Shown: positions 1-5,147 of the stretch, piece after piece
Position numbering within the stretch: the stretch's first letter is position 1
Layout: every line of letters starts with the position of its first letter
Origin: Clostridiales bacterium
Lineage (GTDB): Bacteria > Bacillota_A > Clostridia > Oscillospirales > Oscillospiraceae
Reading direction: 5' to 3'
DNA length: 10,439 nucleotides
Assembly: GCA_022777455.1 (NCBI GenBank)
Contig: JALFGI010000013.1
Span: forward strand, 1 to 10,439
Made by a program: the position numbers and the translations under genes
The notes under the pieces: model-generated
Seen by the model: the letters and a program-made list of their open reading frames with translations, nothing else
The model's database searches: none
What the model was told of the DNA's origin: nothing

Positions 1-140
1 GCAGACTGAGAGGGCAACACATGGATTTTGGTTGCCATTGTCTTACTGCGGTACCCTCTCAGTCAGCCTGACGGCTGCCAGCTCTCCCAAAGGGAGAGCC
101 AAGAGGGGCTTTGCCGTATCTGCCCGCCAAATTACAATTT
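1..140. repeat. Palindromic dispersed repeat, copy 1 (truncated by window start)
   Basis: This is one copy of a repeat family that recurs at 2952-3159 in the opposite orientation. Seen here: the end of a left arm at 1-14, a core at 15-53, and a right arm from CCCTCTCAGTC at 54. The right arm carries two hairpins: CAGCC/GGCTG with a TGAC loop (64-77) and GCTCTCCC/GGGAGAGC with an AAA loop (81-99). It then reads GAGCCAAG and a GCCGTATCTGCCCGCCAA end, followed by AAATTACAATTT, itself a small palindrome. CTGAGAGGG (6-14) pairs with CCCTCTCAG (54-62), so the arms face each other. The copy lies just beyond the murA terminator. It encodes nothing recognisable and resembles a MITE or REP-type element. 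The true left boundary is outside the window. Confidence 0.8.
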
Positions 141-170
141 ATCATTTCATCGCCAGCGCGTCTTCTGCTG

Positions 171-207
171 TGAAAGAAAAAGCGGACGGTGGGGCACCAT
201 CCGCTTT
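171..207 (-). terminator. Intrinsic terminator of murA
   Basis: It begins four bases after the murA stop codon. On the minus strand AAAGCGGA pairs with TCCGCTTT (plus 200-207 with 179-186). The stem continues through one U-G wobble into GGTG/CACC, closed by a CCC loop. A T-rich run (TTTTTCTTTC) follows. This is a canonical rho-independent terminator and marks the end of the rsmF-murA unit. Confidence 0.87.
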
Positions 208-210
208 GGG

Positions 211-1476
211 TCATTCTTCAATTCGGCGGATGTCCGCGCCCAGGGCGGAGAGCTTGCCGATCAGGTCCTCGTAGCCCCGCTCCACAAAGTGGATGTTCTG
301 CACCCGGGTGGTGCCCTTGGCGGCCAGACCTGCAATCACCAGTGCCGCGCCGGCCCGCAGATCGTGGGCGGAGACGGTGGCGCCTTCCAGATGATCCACG
401 CCCACCACGGTGGCGGTTTTGCTTTCAATGGTGATTTTGGCCCCCATGCTCTGAAGCTCTGAGCAGTAGCCGAAGAACCGGGTCTCGTAAACGGATTCCG
501 TCAGGCGGCTGGTGCCGTTTGCCAGAGCCATGCATACGCAGACCTGAGCCTGCATATCCGTGGGGAAGCCGGGGTAGGGCCGGGTTTTGGCCGTGGCCTG
601 GCGGAGCCTGCCGGTGCTGATGATGCGCACGGAATCATCGAAGGGAATGATCCGGGCCCCCATCTCCTGGAGCTTGTTGGTGATGCACTCCAGGTGCTTA
701 GGGATAACATTCTGCACCAGCACGTTGCCGCCGGTGGCGGTGACGGCGGCCAGATACGTACCTGCCTCGATCTGGTCGGGGATGATGGTGTAGGTGCCGC
801 CCTTGAGAGAGTTGACACCCCGGATTTTCACGGTGTCGGTGCCTGCACCGGAGATTCTGGCACCCATGGTGTTCAGGAAGTTGGCCAGGTCCACGATGTG
901 GGGCTCCTTGGCGGCGTTTTCAATGATGGTCTGGCCGGGGAGCAGGGTAGCGGCGATCATGATGTTCACTGTGGCACCCACGCTGGCCAGGTCCAGGCAG
1001 AACCGGCTGCCCTGCAGCCCATCGGGGCCGGGGCTCAGGGCCACATAGTCCTCGGTTTCATCCACATCGGCGCCCAGGGCCAGGAAGCCCTTGATGTGCT
1101 GGTCGATGGGGCGGGAGGCAAAATTGCAGCCGCCGGGAAGGGCCACATGGGCCTTGCCGAACCGGCCAAGAAGGGCGCCCATGAGATAGTAGCTGGCGCG
1201 CATCTCCCGCACCAGGTCCGCGTTGGGCTCGGTGCAGTGAACGGCGGTGCAGTCAATTTCCACCACATGGGGTTCGGGACACTGAATATCGGCGCCCATT
1301 CCCTCCAGAATATCCAGAAGGATGCGCACGTCGGAAATATTGGGAACATTCTCAATGCGGCACTTGCCGCTGACCAGAAGTGCTGCCGGCAGAATGGCAA
1401 CGGCTGCATTCTTCGCACCGCTGATGGTGACGCTTCCGTTCAGAGGTCTGCCGCCGTTGATTTCATATATGGCCAA
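211..1476 (-). CDS. murA: UDP-N-acetylglucosamine 1-carboxyvinyltransferase (MurA)
   Basis: Cytoplasmic enzyme of the first committed step of peptidoglycan synthesis: it transfers enolpyruvate from PEP to UDP-GlcNAc. The 421-residue product has the usual length and shows the family's key residues: K22-N23 in SGAKNAA, the fosfomycin-target Cys at 117 in LPGGCNFASRP, D307 in PGFPTD, R374 in DLRAG and R400 in VERGYED. With Cys rather than Asp at 117 it should be fosfomycin sensitive at the target level (inference). The start is a TTG (plus 1474-1476): AAGGAGAGG lies seven bases upstream, the N-terminus MAIYEINGG fits MurA, and the next in-frame ATG is deep in the protein. It lies 87 bp after rsmF with its own promoter in the gap, and ends at a clear terminator. 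Many Firmicutes carry two paralogues (murA and murZ, also called murAA and murAB); which one this is cannot be told here. Confidence 0.97.
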   Translation of the reverse strand: MAIYEINGGRPLNGSVTISGAKNAAVAILPAALLVSGKCRIENVPNISDVRILLDILEGMGADIQCPEPHVVEIDCTAVHCTEPNADLVREMRASYYLMGALLGRFGKAHVALPGGCNFASRPIDQHIKGFLALGADVDETEDYVALSPGPDGLQGSRFCLDLASVGATVNIMIAATLLPGQTIIENAAKEPHIVDLANFLNTMGARISGAGTDTVKIRGVNSLKGGTYTIIPDQIEAGTYLAAVTATGGNVLVQNVIPKHLECITNKLQEMGARIIPFDDSVRIISTGRLRQATAKTRPYPGFPTDMQAQVCVCMALANGTSRLTESVYETRFFGYCSELQSMGAKITIESKTATVVGVDHLEGATVSAHDLRAGAALVIAGLAAKGTTRVQNIHFVERGYEDLIGKLSALGADIRRIEE

Positions 1477-1483
1477 GGATGAT

Positions 1484-1492
1484 CCTCTCCTT
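1484..1492 (-). promoter_or_regulatory. Ribosome binding site fixing the TTG start of murA
   Basis: On the minus strand AAGGAGAGG stands seven bases before TTG. It is a strong Shine-Dalgarno match and no ATG or GTG start lies within reach, so it decides the TTG start. Confidence 0.85.
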
Positions 1493-1528
1493 GTGATAAT
1501 TTCGGGAAAAATGCGGATTAGCCCTTCT

Positions 1529-1557
1529 ATACTAGCACAGTTTTCCTGCCGTGTAAA
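1529..1557 (-). promoter_or_regulatory. Predicted sigma-A promoter of murA
   Basis: On the minus strand TTTACA (plus 1552-1557) is followed by a 17-bp spacer and TAGTAT (plus 1529-1534), with TGC directly before the -10 (extended -10). The -35 lies seven bases past the rsmF stop codon. murA can therefore be transcribed on its own as well as by readthrough, since I see no terminator hairpin between the genes. Confidence 0.7.
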
Positions 1558-1563
1558 GAAAAA

Positions 1564-2853
1564 TTATTTACGTAAACCTTTTGGATAGTGGTTTTTCAGC
1601 TGTTTTCCGTCCCCCTTGCCCCAGCCCAGGGAATAGGGGCCGGCTTTTACCAGGCACCAGCCTTTCTTGTCGCAGGGAAGCACGTCGCCATGAAGGTAGG
1701 CGCGGATTTCGTCGCTGTCCGGGGGGAAGGAAACCTGCGTTTTGCATTCGCCCAGCCACAGGGCCAGGGCGTGAGCGGGCTCGAACCGGTCCTTCTTTAC
1801 CGTGCCCAGCTCCAGGCCGGGACGGAGCACCTTCAGGCGCTTTAAATCCGGCATCCGGGCGGGGACCCACCAGAGGGTTTCCCCAAAGCAGACCGGTCGG
1901 CCTTCCGGCAGACGGATGCCCAGCTCTTTGGCAAAGAGCTCCCACTGTTTCGGGAGCTTTTCTGTAGGAAGGGGGGCGGGGCGTTCTTCCTCGTGCCCCA
2001 TTCTACGCAGCACGGCGGCGAAATGTCCCTCACCCAGCAGTCTGTGGGGCCACATCCGGTACATGGCCGGGCCGCTTTCCTCAAACCAGGGGGCTTCCAC
2101 GGGCTCCGGCACAAAATCCGGGTGCCGCTCCAGGAAGGCCTGCACCGCTTCTTCGTCCTCCTGGGGGGCAAAGGTGCAGGTGGAATAAACCAGACGGCCC
2201 CCGGGGCGCACCAGGCCCGCAGCGCAGTCCAGAATTTCCCCCTGGCGGCGGGCGCACATCTGAACTGCCTCCGGGCTCCAGTCGGTGACGGCGGCCTCCT
2301 CCTTGCGGAACATGCCCTCACCGGAGCAGGGGGCATCCACCAGCACCCGGTCAAAGAAGCTGCCAAACCGCTGGGATAGGGCGGCGGGGGGCTCGTTGGT
2401 TACCACCGCGCCTGCAATGCCCAGCCGCTCGATGTTCCGGGAGAGGATTTTGGCCCGCTTGGGATTGATTTCGTTGCACACCAGCATGCCCTGTCCCAGC
2501 AGCCGCCCGGCGATCTGGGTGGACTTGCCGCCGGGGGCGGCGCACAGGTCGCAGATGATCTCCCCGGGCTGGGGGTCCAGCAGGGCCACGGGGGACATGG
2601 CGCTGGCTTCCTGTAAATAATATACGCCCGCCTCATGGTAGACATGCAGTCCCGGCCGGGCCTCGGGGTCATAGTAATAGCCCATGGGCTCCCAGGGCAC
2701 GGGGTCTGCCACAAAGGGCAAGGCGGGAATTTCCCCCTTCAGGGGGTTAAACCGCAGAGCCACCGCCCGGGGACGCTGGAGGCTTTGCAGAAAGGCGTCA
2801 TATTCCTCCCCCAGCTGGGCGCGCATTCTCTCTAAAAACAGTTCAGGAAGCAT
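1564..2853 (-). CDS. rsmF: RsmF/NOL1-NOP2-Sun family RNA (cytosine-5) methyltransferase
   Basis: SAM-dependent RNA m5C methyltransferase, probably acting on 16S rRNA (a tRNA target is possible in this family). The 429-residue product shows an N-terminal substrate-binding segment (about 1-85, with YYLQEASAMSP at 78-88), then the Rossmann catalytic domain. SAM motif I is CAAPGGKST (104-112). DAPCSGEGMF (173-182) holds Cys176 and STCTF (224-228) holds Cys226; in this family one Cys attacks the base and the other releases the product. The C-terminal part (about 290-429), ending in GWGKGDGKQLKNHYPKGLRK, looks like the RsmF-type C-terminal/PUA-like RNA-binding region. The ATG start has GGAGG six bases upstream and a good promoter behind it. 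It is the first gene of a two-gene unit with murA. The exact rRNA position cannot be deduced, so the symbol is by family resemblance. Confidence 0.88.
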   Translation of the reverse strand: MLPELFLERMRAQLGEEYDAFLQSLQRPRAVALRFNPLKGEIPALPFVADPVPWEPMGYYYDPEARPGLHVYHEAGVYYLQEASAMSPVALLDPQPGEIICDLCAAPGGKSTQIAGRLLGQGMLVCNEINPKRAKILSRNIERLGIAGAVVTNEPPAALSQRFGSFFDRVLVDAPCSGEGMFRKEEAAVTDWSPEAVQMCARRQGEILDCAAGLVRPGGRLVYSTCTFAPQEDEEAVQAFLERHPDFVPEPVEAPWFEESGPAMYRMWPHRLLGEGHFAAVLRRMGHEEERPAPLPTEKLPKQWELFAKELGIRLPEGRPVCFGETLWWVPARMPDLKRLKVLRPGLELGTVKKDRFEPAHALALWLGECKTQVSFPPDSDEIRAYLHGDVLPCDKKGWCLVKAGPYSLGWGKGDGKQLKNHYPKGLRK

Positions 2854-2885
2854 GGTTTTCCTCCGGCATGAAATACGTTTTTTTA

Positions 2886-2914
2886 ATCATACCATCCCTA
2901 ACATGATTTTTCAA
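2886..2914 (-). promoter_or_regulatory. Predicted sigma-A promoter of rsmF-murA
   Basis: On the minus strand TTGAAA (plus 2909-2914), a 17-bp spacer, then TATGAT (plus 2886-2891) with TGG just upstream (extended -10). It lies 33 bp before the rsmF start and outside the neighbouring repeat element. Confidence 0.75.
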
Positions 2915-2951
2915 GGAGAGCATTCCCAAAAGCTGCCCGCGGCAGCCGGAT

Positions 2952-3159
2952 AAATTGGCGGGCAGATACGGCTGCGCCCCTTGGCTCTCCCTTTGGGAGA
3001 GCTGTCAGCCGAACAGGCTGACTGAGAGGGTACCGCAGGACGGTAATAGCACCCGAAATCAAACCATGCGGCCCTCTCAGTCTGCCCCGTAAGGGGCAGC
3101 CAGCTCCCCCAGAGGGGGAGCCAAGGGATGCGTCGGTTCCGGTCGCCAAATTACAATTT
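2952..3159. repeat. Palindromic dispersed repeat, copy 2 (complete, MITE-like)
   Basis: A complete copy of the element seen truncated at 1-140, inverted relative to it. Ends are AAATTGGCG (2952-2960) and CGCCAAATT (3144-3152), a 9-bp terminal inverted repeat; the right side runs on into ACAATTT. Arm A holds GCTCTCCC/GGGAGAGC (2984-3002) and GTCAGCC/GGCTGAC (3004-3022). Arm B holds CTGCCCC/GGGGCAG with a GTAA loop (3082-3099) and GCTCCCCC/GGGGGAGC (3103-3121). GAGAGGG (3024-3030) and CCGCA (3033-3037) pair with TGCGG and CCCTCTC (3067-3078), leaving a 29-nt apical loop. The whole can fold as one long branched structure. It contains no gene and fills the centre of the divergent rsmF/aspS region without covering either promoter. 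No convincing target-site duplication was seen. Confidence 0.82.
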
Positions 3160-3234
3160 GTCGGGCTACTGCGTCAAGCTGAAATGCCCAGGATAAACCC
3201 CGGGTACTCTGTATTTTAAACAGCGCGGAAACGA

Positions 3235-3263
3235 TTGACATTTTTCCTCTTTTGTGAGAGAAT
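3235..3263 (+). promoter_or_regulatory. Predicted promoter of aspS
   Basis: A perfect TTGACA -35 (3235-3240), a 17-bp spacer, and GAGAAT (3258-3263) as a weak 4/6 -10 supported by TGA directly upstream (extended -10). AATACT at 3261-3266 is an alternative -10 but gives a 20-bp spacer. The predicted leader is only about 30 nt, too short for a T-box. Confidence 0.6.
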
Positions 3264-3301
3264 ACTAAGGTTAAAAATCAGAAATAAGAGAGGCTTTTTT
3301 T

Positions 3302-5074
3302 ATGAAGCAATCCAGAACACATAATTGCGGCGAGCTGCGGCTCCAGGACGCCGGCAAGCAGGTTACCATTGTCGGCTGGCTGGAAAATGTCCGGGAGGTT
3401 GGCTCCAACTTTGCTTTCTGCGTGCTGCGGGATTACTACGGCACCACCCAGGTGGTCATTGAAAATGAGACCATGATGTCCATTATCAAGCCCATCAACA
3501 AGGAATCCACCATCTCCGTTACAGGCCATGTGCGGGAGCGGGAGAGCAAGAACCCCAAGCTCCCCACCGGCGAAATCGAAGTGGTTCCCGAAAAAATCGA
3601 GGTGCTGGGCAAGTGCATCCACAACCAGCTGCCCTTTGAGATCAACAAGTCCAAAGAGGCCGACGAAAACACCCGCCTGAAGTACCGCTTCCTGGACCTG
3701 CGCAACCCCGCCGTCAAAAGTAACATCGTGCTGCGCTGCCAGGTGGTGGCGGAGCTGCGGCGGCTGATGACCGAGAGGGGCTTTTTGGAGATCACCACGC
3801 CCATCCTTACCTCCTCCAGCCCCGAAGGCGCCCGGGACTATCTGGTGCCTGCCCGGAACCACCCCGGCAAGTTCTACGCCCTGCCCCAGGCACCCCAGCA
3901 GTTCAAGCAGCTGCTGATGACCGCGGGCTTCGACAAATATTTCCAGATCGCTCCCTGCTTCCGGGATGAGGACGCCCGGGCCGACCGGACCCCCGGTGAG
4001 TTCTATCAGCTGGATATGGAGATGGCCTTCGCCACCCAGGAGGACGTGCTGTCCACCCTGGAGGATGTGCTGGTGCCCGTGTTCCGGAAGTTCGGCAAAT
4101 ATCAGAGAATCTCCCAGGCTCCCTTCCGTCACATCCCCTTCAAGGAAGCCATGGAGCGTTACGGCTCCGACAAGCCCGACCTGCGCATCGACCTGGAAAT
4201 CCAGGACATTTCCGATGTGGTCCAGGGCTGCGGCTTCGGCCCCTTCGAGGGCGCAACCGTGAAGGCTGTGGCGGTGGACAATTTCACCCAGGCCCGGAAG
4301 TGGATCGACAAGCTCCTGGCTGACGTGGAAGTGCAGACCGGCAATAAGGCCTGCTGGTTCAAGGTGGACGACACCGGCGCCATCACCGGCGGCATCTCCA
4401 AATTCCTGGGCCAGTGCGGCGAGGCACTGAAGGAAAAGCTGAATCTCAAGCCCGGCAGCTTCGTGTGCATGGCCGCAGGGAAGAAGGCCGCGGCCCAGAA
4501 GACCGCCGGCGTCATCCGCACCTTGCTGGGCAAGCGGGTTCCCGGCCACTTCGACGAGGAGCAGTACGCCCTGTGCTGGATTGTGGACTTCCCCATGTAC
4601 GAAAAGGACGAGGAAACCGGCAAAATCGACTTCTGCCACAACCCCTTCTCCATGCCCCAGGGCGGCCTGAAGGCACTGGAGGATGCCGGGGATGATGAGG
4701 AGAAGATTCTCGACATCAATGCTGACCAGTACGACCTGGTAGTCAACGGCTACGAGTCCGCCTCCGGCGCGGTCCGGAACCACGATCCTGAGATCATGGT
4801 CAAGGCCTTCCAGATGGTGGGCCGGGGCGAGGAAGAGGTCAAGGCCAAGTTCCCCGCCATGTACAATGCTTTCACCTACGGCGCGCCCCCCCATGCAGGC
4901 GCGGCTCCCGGCGTGGACCGCCTGATCATGCTGCTCACCGGCGAGGAGAGCATCCGGGAGGTCATCACCTTCCCCATGAACAAGAATGCCCAGGACCTGA
5001 TGATGGGCGCTCCCTGCACCGTGGAGCAGAAGCAGCTGGACGATGTGCACATCGCGCTGAACGTGGAAGAATAA
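3302..5074 (+). CDS. aspS: Aspartate--tRNA ligase (AspRS)
   Basis: Class II aminoacyl-tRNA synthetase charging tRNA-Asp in the cytoplasm. The 590 residues match the bacterial-type length. Seen in order: an N-terminal OB-fold anticodon-binding domain (about 1-105), motif 1 region (160-180, GFLEITTPILTSSSPEGARD), motif 2 (FRDEDARADR, 220-229, then GEFYQLD), the bacteria-specific GAD insertion (about 300-415), and motif 3 (GAAPGVDRLIMLL, 533-545, with Arg540). Motif 2 with GEFYQLD, motif 3 with APGVDR and the tail FPMNKNAQDLMMGAP recall the alphaproteobacterial style of AspRS more than the Bacillus style (PEFTQ, GLDR), from memory of these families. The OB-fold loop ENVREVGSN also departs from the usual RRRDxG, so tRNA-Asp/tRNA-Asn discrimination cannot be predicted. 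The ATG has AGAGAGG eight bases upstream. It heads a unit that continues to the GH3 gene after 73 bp. Confidence 0.97.
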   Translation: MKQSRTHNCGELRLQDAGKQVTIVGWLENVREVGSNFAFCVLRDYYGTTQVVIENETMMSIIKPINKESTISVTGHVRERESKNPKLPTGEIEVVPEKIEVLGKCIHNQLPFEINKSKEADENTRLKYRFLDLRNPAVKSNIVLRCQVVAELRRLMTERGFLEITTPILTSSSPEGARDYLVPARNHPGKFYALPQAPQQFKQLLMTAGFDKYFQIAPCFRDEDARADRTPGEFYQLDMEMAFATQEDVLSTLEDVLVPVFRKFGKYQRISQAPFRHIPFKEAMERYGSDKPDLRIDLEIQDISDVVQGCGFGPFEGATVKAVAVDNFTQARKWIDKLLADVEVQTGNKACWFKVDDTGAITGGISKFLGQCGEALKEKLNLKPGSFVCMAAGKKAAAQKTAGVIRTLLGKRVPGHFDEEQYALCWIVDFPMYEKDEETGKIDFCHNPFSMPQGGLKALEDAGDDEEKILDINADQYDLVVNGYESASGAVRNHDPEIMVKAFQMVGRGEEEVKAKFPAMYNAFTYGAPPHAGAAPGVDRLIMLLTGEESIREVITFPMNKNAQDLMMGAPCTVEQKQLDDVHIALNVEE

Positions 5075-5085
5075 TCGTTTCCAAA

Positions 5086-5115
5086 CCGGGCGGCGGCAGT
5101 GATGCTGCTGCCCGG
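5086..5115 (+). other. 30-nt hairpin with GTGA loop between aspS and the GH3 gene
   Basis: CCGGGCGGCGGCA (5086-5098) pairs with TGCTGCTGCCCGG (5103-5115) over 13 positions, two of them G-U wobbles, closed by a GTGA (GNRA-type) tetraloop. It starts 11 bases after the aspS stop. No T-run follows (TTCCCATAAG), so it is not a normal intrinsic terminator. It could stabilise the aspS 3' end, act as a partial terminator or processing site, or insulate the downstream gene. Confidence 0.6.
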
Positions 5116-5147
5116 TTCCCATAAGCACGGAAGAGAGGAGTAACTGC

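Noticed and set aside
28..462. 144-codon frame crossing the repeat element and the murA 3' end
   Set aside because: It translates the palindromic repeat, passes through the murA terminator and continues antisense to murA; not a gene.
694..1482. 262-codon open frame antisense to murA
   Set aside because: Shadow of murA, which has all catalytic residues and a ribosome site; the antisense product is Gly/His-rich.
2952..3159. Tandem intrinsic terminators for converging genes
   Set aside because: The stems have no T-runs after them, the flanking genes diverge rather than converge here, and the same structure recurs at 1-140 as a repeat.
3241..3301. Possible T-box leader before aspS
   Set aside because: The predicted transcript start leaves only about 30 nt before the ATG, too short for a T-box, and no T-box core motif was seen.
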